From positions 1-42,013 of the forward strand of contig CANCLV010000004.1 of assembly GCA_947378905.1 (NCBI GenBank): a stretch of 42,013 nt of DNA. The letters run 5' to 3'. This DNA comes from Opitutia bacterium. Its GTDB lineage: Bacteria > Verrucomicrobiota > Verrucomicrobiia > Opitutales > UBA953. Shown piece after piece: positions 17,253 to 25,895 of this stretch; position 1 is the stretch's first letter, and every line of letters starts with the position of its first letter. The translations under genes were made by a program, and so were the position numbers. The notes beneath the pieces were generated by a model, which was given only the letters and a program-made list of their open reading frames with translations, was not told the origin of the DNA and did no database searches.

Positions 17253-18632
17253 ATGTCTAAAAACCGTACGACCTCTCGTCGCGACTTCCTTAAATTTGCG
17301 GGAGCGGGTAGTATCATTTTAGGCGCTACGGCGGTGCCTGCATTGGGGGCAAGCCCACGAGGCAGTAAGGATAACATCGGTTCGGCCAAAAATATTATTT
17401 TTATGGTGAGTGATGGTATGGGTTTAGGAACGCTCTGTGCGACACACCAATTTCTAAAATTAAAAGAAAATCGGAGTAGTCAGTGGATGAAAATTTATCA
17501 GGACTTACCTGTGGTAAGATCACTTTGTGAAACTCATTCGGCGACAGGTTTAGTGACTGATTCTGCGGCCGCTGCAAGTTGTTGGGGAATAGGAGAACGG
17601 ATTGAGAACGGGGTTTTAAATATTACCCCCGATGGTCGGAAGCCTGTGACATTATTGCAGAAAATGAAAGCGGCCCGGAAGTTGACTGGCTTGGTTACGA
17701 CCGCGACCACGACGCATGCGACGCCAGCTGGTTTTGTGGCGAATTTGCCAGCTCGCACGCAACAGGCCGAAATCGCTCAGCAATATTTAGAACGTGGCGT
17801 GAATGTTATTCTCGGAGGTGGCTGGACCCATTTTGATAGTAATCTTAAAAATGCTTATCAAAAGTTTGGATATAAAATTGTTCAGCATCGTGATGACCTC
17901 TTGGCGGTTAAAGAGCATCAGCCATTGCTCGGTTTATTTTCCGAGAAATATATGCCTTTTGAAATCGATCGAATTAATACACCGGAACTTAAGGCAGTCA
18001 CTCCGACGTTGAATGAAATGTCCCAAGTGGCATTAGCGCAATTGTCCCAAGGTTCGGAAGGCTTTTTCTTGATGATTGAAGGCGGACGCATTGATCATGC
18101 CGGACATGCCAATGACGCCGCGACGATACTTTTAGAGCAGATCGCATTTGATGAAACCATCGCCACTGTTCTTAAATTTATCGAGAAGAACCCTGATACC
18201 TTACTTATTATTACGACCGACCACGGGACGGGCGGTATGCAAATTAATGGTGTAGGTAATGATAATTTCGAGACAATCGTACCATCCTATTTCGATACGA
18301 ATAAAACATTTCTACGCTTGGGGGATTTCAAGATGTCACTCGAGCAACTTTTCGTTGAGTCTGAATCACTGAAATCTAACTCCGCGTTTCGTGATTTAGT
18401 AATTAAAACCACTAATCTTAAATTTAAGAAAGAAGATTTAAATTCTCTCACGGACGTGGAATCGCTGCGAAAAATTCTCCCCGCTTATACTGCAGCTGGG
18501 TGGACAAGTGGAAATCATACATCAGAAATGGTTGAGTTCTGTGCATACGGACCGGGGTCCTCTCAATTCACTCCGTATTTAAGGAATGACCAAGTGCATG
18601 CTAATATCCTCAGGGCCGCTGGTTTAAGTTAA
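17253..18632 (+). CDS. Alkaline phosphatase, exported by Tat
   Basis: 459 residues. The N-terminus has a twin-arginine signal, TSRRDFLKFAG (residues 7-17), then a hydrophobic stretch ending ALGA. The alkaline-phosphatase core follows: FMVSDGMGLGT with metal Asp54, VTDSAAAASCW with nucleophile Ser104, THATPAGFVANLPAR, IEGGRIDHAGHANDA, TTDHGTGG, and SGNHTSEMV, so all metal sites appear present. It releases phosphate from monoesters in the periplasm. Tat export suggests metals are loaded in the cytoplasm. Whether phosphate starvation controls it cannot be said: I see no clear Pho box in the 73-base upstream gap. Its stop overlaps that of the redoxin gene by four bases. Confidence 0.93.
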   Translation: MSKNRTTSRRDFLKFAGAGSIILGATAVPALGASPRGSKDNIGSAKNIIFMVSDGMGLGTLCATHQFLKLKENRSSQWMKIYQDLPVVRSLCETHSATGLVTDSAAAASCWGIGERIENGVLNITPDGRKPVTLLQKMKAARKLTGLVTTATTTHATPAGFVANLPARTQQAEIAQQYLERGVNVILGGGWTHFDSNLKNAYQKFGYKIVQHRDDLLAVKEHQPLLGLFSEKYMPFEIDRINTPELKAVTPTLNEMSQVALAQLSQGSEGFFLMIEGGRIDHAGHANDAATILLEQIAFDETIATVLKFIEKNPDTLLIITTDHGTGGMQINGVGNDNFETIVPSYFDTNKTFLRLGDFKMSLEQLFVESESLKSNSAFRDLVIKTTNLKFKKEDLNSLTDVESLRKILPAYTAAGWTSGNHTSEMVEFCAYGPGSSQFTPYLRNDQVHANILRAAGLS

Positions 18633-19201
18633 TATTTCACTCCGCACCCGTAAGGCTTGGTGCTATTTACTTCGATTTTTTTGTTATCCTGGGTCGAGGT
18701 AACTGCAGACAAAATATAATTAGTAGCTTTTTCGATGTCGGCTGACTTCGTCGAAGGAATGCTGTCAATCGCACCTTTATAAACGAGAACACCATCGCGA
18801 TTAATGACGAAGCAATGTGGAGTCGTTTTAGCTTCAAATTGTCGAGCGATTGAACCATCGGCATCGTCGATCACAATAGTTGCTTTGTTTTTATCAGTGG
18901 TAGTCGCGCTTTTAAGATCTGTTACTTTTCCGCCGGTATTGATGGTGATCCAGATGTGTCCGGCTGAGGTTACTTGAGTCTGAAATTCCTGCATTTTACC
19001 TACGCTGTAAAATTTCTTAACAAAGGGGCAGGTCGGATTGTACCATTCGAGAACAATAATTTTACCTTTAAAGTCAGAAAGTTTTACGGTTTTTCCGTCG
19101 ACCGATTTGCCTGTGAAGTCGGATACTTCTTTCCCAATTTCGGGTGTGGCAAATGTTAAAACAGATGTGAGAAGCCACAGGATTGGGATTAGTTTTTTCA
19201 T
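18629..19201 (-). CDS. Exported thioredoxin-like redoxin with NPTCPF motif
   Basis: 190 residues from the ATG at 19201. A longer frame starts at 19213, but the TATAAA at 19221-19216 would start transcription between the two ATGs, and MKKLIPILWLLTSVLTFA is a good signal peptide from the second. The mature part is a redoxin/AhpC-TSA fold: DFTGKSVDGKTVKLSDFKGK, WYNPTCPFVKKFY (a single Cys at 58, not CxxC), TTPHCFVINRDG with a second Cys, and a C-terminal PYGCGVKY with a third. This three-Cys pattern suggests a peroxiredoxin-like or resolving-Cys redox protein of the periplasm. Substrate unknown. Pairing with alkaline phosphatase is only positional. Confidence 0.85.
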   Translation of the reverse strand: MKKLIPILWLLTSVLTFATPEIGKEVSDFTGKSVDGKTVKLSDFKGKIIVLEWYNPTCPFVKKFYSVGKMQEFQTQVTSAGHIWITINTGGKVTDLKSATTTDKNKATIVIDDADGSIARQFEAKTTPHCFVINRDGVLVYKGAIDSIPSTKSADIEKATNYILSAVTSTQDNKKIEVNSTKPYGCGVKY

Positions 19202-19329
19202 AATGTATGTCATCTTTTATAACCACAGATGCCTATTGAAAGTTCCACAGGGCTTTAATTTACGTGAAAATTGTCATTTTATTTACTCATGGATTGCCAA
19301 ATGAGCTAAAAGAGGCGAATTACTTAAAC

Positions 19330-20136
19330 ATGGCTCATGCCAAGAACATAGCGGTCGTATGCGCAACCGAGGTATCCCTCTGGGGGGAGTTGCGTGCCCG
19401 TGCTGAACAAATCAGCAAAAGTGAGGTAGCTTTAGTTCCCTTACTTAATCGTTATGTCTTAGACCGTAAAAACTTTGCCGATGGAATTGTTCATCGTCTG
19501 GTTGATCGTCTGACGCTGACCGGAAAAGATTCAGAGTTAATTGTTCAGGCCTTAGCTCAAGCGCTTGCAGCTGATTCCGAAATCATTTCGCAAATGCGCA
19601 TGGATATTAAAGCCATTCTCGAGCGTGATCCTGCGACGGAGCATGCCTTGGTGCCATACTTGTGGTATAAAGGTTTCCATGCCATTTCGCTGCATCGTAT
19701 TTCCCATTACTTATGGAAGTCGGGTCGCAAAGATTTAGCGATGTATCTGCAGTCATTGATGTCAGAACACTTGGCTGTGGACATTCATCCAGCAGCCAGG
19801 TTCGGCGTAGGAATTTTACTCGATCATGCTACGGGCTTTATTGCTGGTGAAACTGCTGTTGTCGGTGACAACGTATCGATTCTGCATGAAGTGACACTGG
19901 GGGGAACGGGTAAAGCGCGGGGCGATCGACATCCTAAAATTCATTCCGGTGTATTAATCAGCGCTGGTTCCAAGATTCTTGGAAATATAACTATCGGTGA
20001 AGGTGCTAAAATCGGTGCTGGATCAGTAGTTTTAAAAGATGTTGCCCCACATACAACGGTAGCGGGTGTTCCAGCAAAGGTCGTTGGAGAAACTACAGTC
20101 GACGCTCCTGCGTTAGACATGGATCATTCGCTCTAA
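19330..20136 (+). CDS. cysE: Serine O-acetyltransferase
   Basis: 268 residues from the ATG at 19330; an in-frame GTG at 19264 would add 22 residues that do not resemble CysE, so the later start is preferred. The N-terminal helical domain includes WGELRARAEQISKSE and RDPATEHALVPYLWYKGFHAISLHR. The C-terminal left-handed beta-helix has hexapeptide repeats, with DIHPAARFGVGILLDHATG (catalytic His and Asp), GETAVVGDNVSILHEVTLGGTG and GDRHPKI. It makes O-acetylserine from serine and acetyl-CoA, the first step to cysteine. The sensor kinase gene starts one base after its stop, so the two are translationally coupled. Confidence 0.95.
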   Translation: MAHAKNIAVVCATEVSLWGELRARAEQISKSEVALVPLLNRYVLDRKNFADGIVHRLVDRLTLTGKDSELIVQALAQALAADSEIISQMRMDIKAILERDPATEHALVPYLWYKGFHAISLHRISHYLWKSGRKDLAMYLQSLMSEHLAVDIHPAARFGVGILLDHATGFIAGETAVVGDNVSILHEVTLGGTGKARGDRHPKIHSGVLISAGSKILGNITIGEGAKIGAGSVVLKDVAPHTTVAGVPAKVVGETTVDAPALDMDHSL

Positions 20137-20137
20137 C

Positions 20138-21859
20138 ATGGGTGGCTTAAATCCTTCACAGGACCGACCCAATGACGCACGTGTTCTCGACTGCTTGTAT
20201 CGTGTCGGTGCCTTTGTAAATGCAACCGAAGATCCGCGAGAAGCGCTCAATTTTATTTTATCTGAAGTCGTGCGCACCTTGGGTGCCTCAAGTGCATCGA
20301 TTTCTTTATTAGAGCCGAGCACGGGGACGTTGCGAATTGAGGTCAGCAATGGACTCGATGAAAAATCTCACGATAAAGTTTTACCAGCGGGACAGGGTAT
20401 CACTGGCTGGGTGGCACAGTACGCTAAGCCATTACTCGTTCCTGATGTAAGAAAAGATAATCGTTATGTTGAGTTGCGCAAAAGTGTGCGCTGCGAACTG
20501 GCGGTGCCGATGGAGTTGATGGGTAATGTGATTGGTGTCGTGAATTGCGATGCCGACCGTGTGAATGCATTTACAGAGGCCGATGTAGCCTTTTTATCGT
20601 TACTCACGAACGAAGCTTCCAAAGCTGTCGGTCGAATTTGGCTCCTGCGTCAGCTCCGTTCCAAAGCTGCGCAGTTGGAATCACTCGTTTCAGCAGCACA
20701 GGCTCTCGCTCGCGAACGAGATGAGCCGGGTATTTCATTAGATTTGGTTAGACACACTAAAGCTTTATTAGGTGCTCGAGTTGTTGCGTATTATAAGTAC
20801 ACCGAAAAACATTTAAAACTTAAACGGGTTGAGGGCAATATGGAGGGAAGTGCCTTTAGCGAAAAACTAGAATTAAACCAGAGTTCAATCGGCACAGCGA
20901 TTAATCGGAGTCGTGCTTTGGTTGTGCCCATCACTGGAAAATCAGAAGAACATTTATTTTCAAAACTCGTTGATCCTGTGGCTGCTTCGTCGCTACTCGC
21001 GGTCCCAGTAAAATACGAAGATGATACTTTCGGAATTTTGGTTTGTATCGCGATGGGTGCCTATAGATTTTCTGACGATGATAAGCATCTGGTTACTGCG
21101 TTGGCATCGTTCGGTGCTTCCTCGATTCAGAACTCACGGCTGTACGCTAAGGTATTTACGGTGGAAGAGGGACTCCGTCGCAGTGAACGACTAACCGCAC
21201 TGGGCTTACTTTCTGCTGAGGTTGCCCACGAGATTCGTAATCCACTGACCGTATTAAAACTATTATGCGATACGCTGGCCCAAGGAATGTCAGCGACAGA
21301 TCCTCGATTTGAGGATATCGGCGTGATGCGTGAAAAGGTAATTCACATGGAAGGCGTTGTTTCACGTGTGTTGGGAATGAGCAAAGCGCAGTCGGGTGCC
21401 TTTAAATCCATTAATCTCGGTGAAGCTGCTCAGAATGCCGTCATGCTTATTCGCTTAAAGTTCCAGCAAGCTGGAGTAGTTGCTAAAGTGATTGTTGAGG
21501 ACAGCTTACCGCTCGTTGAAGGGAACCCTGGTCAGATTCAGCAAGTTTTTCTTAATTTAATTTTAAACGCCATTCAAGCGATGCCGTCGGGTGGTAATTT
21601 AAATATTAAAGTCGGCCTAGATCCTTCATCGCAGGGCAAAATGGTTGTCATCACGATCGCTGATACGGGTAGTGGGATACCTCAAGAAATTCAGACTAAA
21701 ATTTTCGAATCCTTCTTTACCAGTCGCGAAGACGGTACGGGACTTGGACTAGCCATTGTAAAAAGAATTTTACGCGATCACCGTGGAGACATCATCGTCG
21801 AGTCGACAGGTAAGACTGGAACGGTCTTTAAGCTTTGGGTTCCTGTATTCCAGGCTTAA
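20138..21859 (+). CDS. Soluble sensor histidine kinase with two GAF domains
   Basis: 573 residues without a transmembrane segment, hence cytoplasmic. The first GAF domain spans about 15-165 (LPAGQGITGWVAQ, LAVPMELMGNVIGVVN), a short helical linker follows, and the second GAF spans about 190-335. The kinase core has the H-box AEVAHEIRNPLTVLKL (His364), the N-box LNLILNAIQAMPSGG, DTGSGIP, FESFF and GTGLGLAIVKRI. It resembles NtrB/AtoS-type kinases that partner sigma-54 activators, but no response regulator lies in the window. The ATG is one base after the cysE stop, suggesting joint expression. Its ligand is unknown. The last 32 bases overlap the convergent dedA gene. Confidence 0.92.
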   Translation: MGGLNPSQDRPNDARVLDCLYRVGAFVNATEDPREALNFILSEVVRTLGASSASISLLEPSTGTLRIEVSNGLDEKSHDKVLPAGQGITGWVAQYAKPLLVPDVRKDNRYVELRKSVRCELAVPMELMGNVIGVVNCDADRVNAFTEADVAFLSLLTNEASKAVGRIWLLRQLRSKAAQLESLVSAAQALARERDEPGISLDLVRHTKALLGARVVAYYKYTEKHLKLKRVEGNMEGSAFSEKLELNQSSIGTAINRSRALVVPITGKSEEHLFSKLVDPVAASSLLAVPVKYEDDTFGILVCIAMGAYRFSDDDKHLVTALASFGASSIQNSRLYAKVFTVEEGLRRSERLTALGLLSAEVAHEIRNPLTVLKLLCDTLAQGMSATDPRFEDIGVMREKVIHMEGVVSRVLGMSKAQSGAFKSINLGEAAQNAVMLIRLKFQQAGVVAKVIVEDSLPLVEGNPGQIQQVFLNLILNAIQAMPSGGNLNIKVGLDPSSQGKMVVITIADTGSGIPQEIQTKIFESFFTSREDGTGLGLAIVKRILRDHRGDIIVESTGKTGTVFKLWVPVFQA

Positions 21860-22490
21860 GCAGACGACGAATTATTTTCCAGGCTAGGGGTAGGAAAGAA
21901 ATGACGATCACTAAAATAATAACATTGTGTAATTTGTCAGCTAGCGGGGTAGAGCCGATGATGTGACCCAGTCCGACGAGTGACGTTATCCAGATAATGG
22001 CTCCAACAATATTCCACTTTAGAAATCTCATACCGGGCATGTGAGCCATTCCGGCTACGAAAGGTACAAACGTACGCATGATTGGAATAAAACGTGCAAT
22101 CACTAAAGACAAAGAACCGTTATCTCTGAAGTGCGCGTCTGCCTCTTGGATATATTTCTTTTTAAAGAACCATCCATCTGGTTTGTTTTCGACACGTTGA
22201 CCGAAGTTTTTCCCGAGCCACCAGCCCAGTTGATTCCCGATGACTGCAGCGATAATCAATAAGCCAAGCAGTGTCCAAACATCGAAATACACCGGACGAT
22301 CTTTATTAGCTATGCTGAGTGCGCCTGCTGTAACGAGTAAAGAATCACCAGGTAGAAAGAAACCAACCAGTAGACCAGTTTCAGAAAAAATTATTAAAAA
22401 GAGTACTAAAAGTCCCCCTGTTTGAATCAGTTCAGTCAGACCTTGGGCCGTATGGAGGTGCTTCCAGAAATCGATGAGTCCTTCGAACAT
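21828..22490 (-). CDS. DedA-family inner-membrane protein
   Basis: 220 residues with about five hydrophobic helices. DedA/SNARE-associated signatures: FSETGLLVGFFLPGDSLL (about 37-54), GNQLGWWLGKNFG, and the conserved RFIPIMRTFVPFVAGMAHMPGMRFLKWN (from about residue 132), which holds the functionally important Arg residues. The family is now linked to polyprenyl-phosphate and phospholipid flipping and proton-dependent membrane homeostasis. Which lipid this one handles is not evident. The C-terminal end overlaps 32 bases of the sensor-kinase gene on the other strand, and the two proteins' tails are read from both strands there. Confidence 0.93.
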   Translation of the reverse strand: MFEGLIDFWKHLHTAQGLTELIQTGGLLVLFLIIFSETGLLVGFFLPGDSLLVTAGALSIANKDRPVYFDVWTLLGLLIIAAVIGNQLGWWLGKNFGQRVENKPDGWFFKKKYIQEADAHFRDNGSLSLVIARFIPIMRTFVPFVAGMAHMPGMRFLKWNIVGAIIWITSLVGLGHIIGSTPLADKLHNVIILVIVISFLPLAWKIIRRLLKPGIQEPKA

Positions 22491-22575
22491 GGGGCTATGA
22501 AGAACTAAATAATTCGATTTGGCAACGACCTATGACCTTGATGTGTTGGCGCTTTATTGCACTTTAACCTCACAC

Positions 22576-25257
22576 ATGTCTACGGACTTCGAGACCTCAT
22601 CGCTGCACCTACGTCGTTCTGCCTTACAGAATGGCTTGGCAGGTGCTTCCTTGATGGAGGGTGAGGTGGTGCCAAGAATCAAAACATTTTTAAGCGAGGC
22701 ACGTGATATTCAACTGCAAGCTCAACGTTCTGGCGTCGATGGTGGCTTAGTTTCCAGAATCCGATCCGATGCAATAGATATTATTTTAGAGGCCTTGTAT
22801 GTACGTGTCGGTAAAGATGCCGAGGCCATTACACTTGTAGCTACCGGTGGCTATGGGCGCGCCGAACTCTGTCCGCTTAGTGACGTCGATCTGCTCGTTC
22901 TTGTTCCATCACATAGTACTACCACGAAGGCGGCTGTAGAAAAGATTCTGTATCCGCTTTGGGATGTCGGCTTAAAAGTCGGCCAGTCAGTTCGAACTGT
23001 TTCTGAGGCTACAAGTTACGCGCAAGATGATTTACATTTACAAGTGGCGTTGTTGGAGACCCGTTATCTATGCGGTGCGACGGAGCCCTATAATCAGCTG
23101 ACTTCAAAACTTTCTAAGGCGCTCAGCGGAGATAAATGGATGCCATTAGCTCGTGCGATTGTTGATGCACAAAGAAAGCGCAGAGAAAAAGCCGGAGGTA
23201 GTGCATACTTACAGGAGCCGGATTTAAAGAATGGGGTGGGTGCACTGCGTGATGTCCAAAGTTGTATTTGGTTAGCACGACTGAAGTCGGGCTCAACGAC
23301 CAGTGTCGCATTATCGACATCGGGGCTTTTGCCTAACGGTGATTTTAAGAAATTCCAAGAAGCTCGTTCGACTCTTTTAAAGATTCGCTGCGAATTACAT
23401 TTCCAAGTCACACGAGCGACCGAACAACTCTCTTTAGAGCGACAAAATTTAGTAGCCGAAGGACTCGGTTTTTCTGGTGATTTAAAGGATCGTATTGGAA
23501 CACTGATGCGCCTGTATTTTGACGCAGCAGATCATGTACGTCGCTGCGTCGAATTAGTTGAAGGTATCGTGCTCAATGAACCTGAACCAAAGGGATACGG
23601 AAAGCCTATTGTGGTTGATGGATTCAGCATTATCCCAGGAGGGGTTGCCTCTGCTCAACATCGCCTAGTTTTCGATGAAGATCCTGGCCGATTGGTAAGA
23701 CTATTCCGTTTATGCCAAATGCACGATGCCCAACCTGAGCGTGCCCTTTCGATTTTAGTCCGTGAACGAGGACACTTGCTCGACGATGCACAGGCATTTT
23801 CCGAGTCATCGGTGAATGCAATGCGAGCGATGCTGACCGAAGGCGGCCGTGTTTACAAAGCAATCAACGCTTTGCGTGAACACGGTTTGCTATATCGATT
23901 GGTACCAGAATTTGCTGGTCTACACTGTTTAGTGCAGTTCGAGTTTTATCATCGCTGGACGGCAGATGTGCATACGCTGCGTTGCCTGTGGGAGTTGGAT
24001 GAAATTTATAGTGGTAAGACAGAGATTGAACGCGCTTATCGCGAAATTCTTTTCGGTTTAGAATCACCGTCCATCATTTACGCTATTTTATTTTTACACG
24101 ATATCGCGAAATCAGGGGGTATCGCTGGACACGCAGAGAGGGGTGTACCCATCGCTGATCATATTTTAGAACGATTGGGGTTTGATGCACGGGAACGGGA
24201 AATTGCCCGCGTCGTCATTATGAATCACCTCGTCATGGGTTTGTACTCGCAACGTCATGACATTGATGAGCCAAAAAATATTGAACGGTTTGCTAACCTA
24301 CTCGGTGATGAACAAATATTAAGGGCACTTTATGTGCATACTCGTTGTGATGCCCGTGGTACCTCGCCTGACTTGTGGACTGATTTTAAAGACCGTCAGC
24401 ATTGGACGCTCTATCGCCGAACATCTGATAAAATTGCTGGTACGGCCCAAAATCAAAGTCAGGAGAGTATACAGGTTTTACGAGCGGCCACCGTTAGCGT
24501 GTTAGGTGATTCGGTTCCTGCCGATGAAGTTGAAGCTCATTTTACGCAGATGCCTGGCAGCTATTTCCGCCACGTTATCGCTGAAGACGCTGCGACACAC
24601 GTTAAGCTGGTCCATCGTTTGATCTCCGCAGTTTCTACCGAGGATTTTGAAACATTACTGAAGCCGATTGTTGAATGGGTCGATGAACAGGGTTCTTCTC
24701 AGTCGCTCGTAACGGTCGTCACATGGGATCGAGCAGGTTTATTCAGCAGAATGGCGGGTGCATTTGCGGTGGCGGGTATTAATATTATTTCCTGTCGGGC
24801 TTTTTCACGGAATGACGATGTGGCACTCGACTTCTTTAAGGTAGTGCTTCCCGTCGGCAAAGAACAACTCTCCAAAGATAAATTTACTGCGGCCTTGGCT
24901 AATTCTCTTATCGAGTCTGCAGACTTAATCGACGCGGTGGTCGCTGCCGAACAATTTGAAAAAGAAACTGCACCTTATCGTAAGTCGGGTGTTCCGGTTG
25001 ATGTACAAGTTGAAGTTTATTTTGAAAAGGCGCTCAACCGCACTGTCGTCGAAGTCCAATGTAATGACCGTATCGGTTTATTATTTAGAATCGGCCGCGT
25101 TATTCAAGAAGCAGGGTACACAATCACGTTTGCCAATATTGCCACTGAACAAGGCTTTGCGTTGGATACGTTCTATCTGATTCCTGAAAAGGGTAGAAAT
25201 ATGCCTTCGCACCCACCTGAGGCTGTTTTGGAGGCACTACGAGCAGTACTTTCATAA
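22576..25257 (+). CDS. glnD: Bifunctional uridylyltransferase/uridylyl-removing enzyme GlnD
   Basis: 893 residues from the ATG at 22576, matching the E. coli length. A TTG at 22519 would add 19 poorly conserved residues and is rejected. Domains: nucleotidyltransferase with GGYGRAELCPLSDVD (residues 91-105), GlnD PII-uridylyltransferase helical region, HD domain with FLHDIAKSGG, and two C-terminal ACT domains (SLVTVVTWDRAGLFSRMAG and TVVEVQCNDRIGLLFRIGR). GlnD adds or removes UMP on PII according to glutamine level and so sets nitrogen assimilation. The HD loop is shorter than the enterobacterial form (no RGGDHS). No glnB or glnA is nearby. Confidence 0.95.
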   Translation: MSTDFETSSLHLRRSALQNGLAGASLMEGEVVPRIKTFLSEARDIQLQAQRSGVDGGLVSRIRSDAIDIILEALYVRVGKDAEAITLVATGGYGRAELCPLSDVDLLVLVPSHSTTTKAAVEKILYPLWDVGLKVGQSVRTVSEATSYAQDDLHLQVALLETRYLCGATEPYNQLTSKLSKALSGDKWMPLARAIVDAQRKRREKAGGSAYLQEPDLKNGVGALRDVQSCIWLARLKSGSTTSVALSTSGLLPNGDFKKFQEARSTLLKIRCELHFQVTRATEQLSLERQNLVAEGLGFSGDLKDRIGTLMRLYFDAADHVRRCVELVEGIVLNEPEPKGYGKPIVVDGFSIIPGGVASAQHRLVFDEDPGRLVRLFRLCQMHDAQPERALSILVRERGHLLDDAQAFSESSVNAMRAMLTEGGRVYKAINALREHGLLYRLVPEFAGLHCLVQFEFYHRWTADVHTLRCLWELDEIYSGKTEIERAYREILFGLESPSIIYAILFLHDIAKSGGIAGHAERGVPIADHILERLGFDAREREIARVVIMNHLVMGLYSQRHDIDEPKNIERFANLLGDEQILRALYVHTRCDARGTSPDLWTDFKDRQHWTLYRRTSDKIAGTAQNQSQESIQVLRAATVSVLGDSVPADEVEAHFTQMPGSYFRHVIAEDAATHVKLVHRLISAVSTEDFETLLKPIVEWVDEQGSSQSLVTVVTWDRAGLFSRMAGAFAVAGINIISCRAFSRNDDVALDFFKVVLPVGKEQLSKDKFTAALANSLIESADLIDAVVAAEQFEKETAPYRKSGVPVDVQVEVYFEKALNRTVVEVQCNDRIGLLFRIGRVIQEAGYTITFANIATEQGFALDTFYLIPEKGRNMPSHPPEAVLEALRAVLS

Positions 25258-25270
25258 GTTTATCTACGCC

Positions 25271-25298
25271 TTGTCTGATTCAAATTTCGAAGTATGGT
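25271..25298 (+). promoter_or_regulatory. Putative msrA promoter
   Basis: TTGTCT (25271-25276), 16-base spacer, TATGGT (25293-25298), then 7 bases to the GTG at 25306. It supports the GTG as a real, nearly leaderless start and explains the signal-peptide form of MsrA. Confidence 0.45.
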
Positions 25299-25305
25299 TT
25301 AAGCT

Positions 25306-25893
25306 GTGAGCAAAAAACTCTTACTCTGTCTTTGTCTGCTTGTTTTAGGTCTTAAAAATCTAATCATTCTAGCTGGACCGATTTCTGAAACTCCTATGAC
25401 ACAATCTACTACATTACAAAAAGCCACTTTCGGTGCCGGTTGTTTTTGGGGTGTAGAATATAATTTTAGACGTGTACCTGGTGTCGTTGAAGCGTTCAGC
25501 GGTTATAGTGGAGGAAAGTCTGCTAATCCGACTTATCGTCAGGTTTGTAACGGAGACACATTCCATGCGGAAGTTGTCGAAGTAACTTTTGATCCGCAAA
25601 AAGTTTCTTATGTTAAGTTAGTTGAATTCTTTTTCAAAATGCACGACCCGACGCAGTTGAATCGGCAAGGTCCAGATTATGGCACGCAATATCGCTCGGT
25701 TATTTTCGTACATTCAGAAGAACAACGTAAGGTGGCTCAGGAAGTGGTTAAGAAACTTATCTTAGATAAAAAGTATTCTCAGCCCATTGTCACCGTTATC
25801 GAAGACGCGAAGCCTTTTTGGAAAGCAGAAGAATACCACCAGAAGTATTTTGAGAAAAATGGTGGTCCCACCTGTCATATTACTGATATCTAA
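25306..25893 (+). CDS. msrA: Peptide methionine sulfoxide reductase A, exported form
   Basis: 195 residues from a GTG. The first 24 residues (MSKKLLLCLCLLVLGLKNLIILAG) form a signal peptide or lipoprotein-like leader; an internal ATG at 25396 would give a cytoplasmic enzyme, but the promoter position favours the GTG. Core motifs: GAGCFWGVEYNFRRVPGV with the catalytic Cys, GYSGG, THAEVVEV-like FHAEVVEVTFDP, DPTQLNRQGPDYGTQYRS. MsrA reduces methionine-S-sulfoxide; here probably in the periplasm. Resolving cysteines typical of C-terminal tails are represented by PTCHI. The rarA GTG starts two bases after its stop, so msrA, rarA and dusB form an operon. Confidence 0.93.
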   Translation: MSKKLLLCLCLLVLGLKNLIILAGPISETPMTQSTTLQKATFGAGCFWGVEYNFRRVPGVVEAFSGYSGGKSANPTYRQVCNGDTFHAEVVEVTFDPQKVSYVKLVEFFFKMHDPTQLNRQGPDYGTQYRSVIFVHSEEQRKVAQEVVKKLILDKKYSQPIVTVIEDAKPFWKAEEYHQKYFEKNGGPTCHITDI

Positions 25894-25895
25894 AC

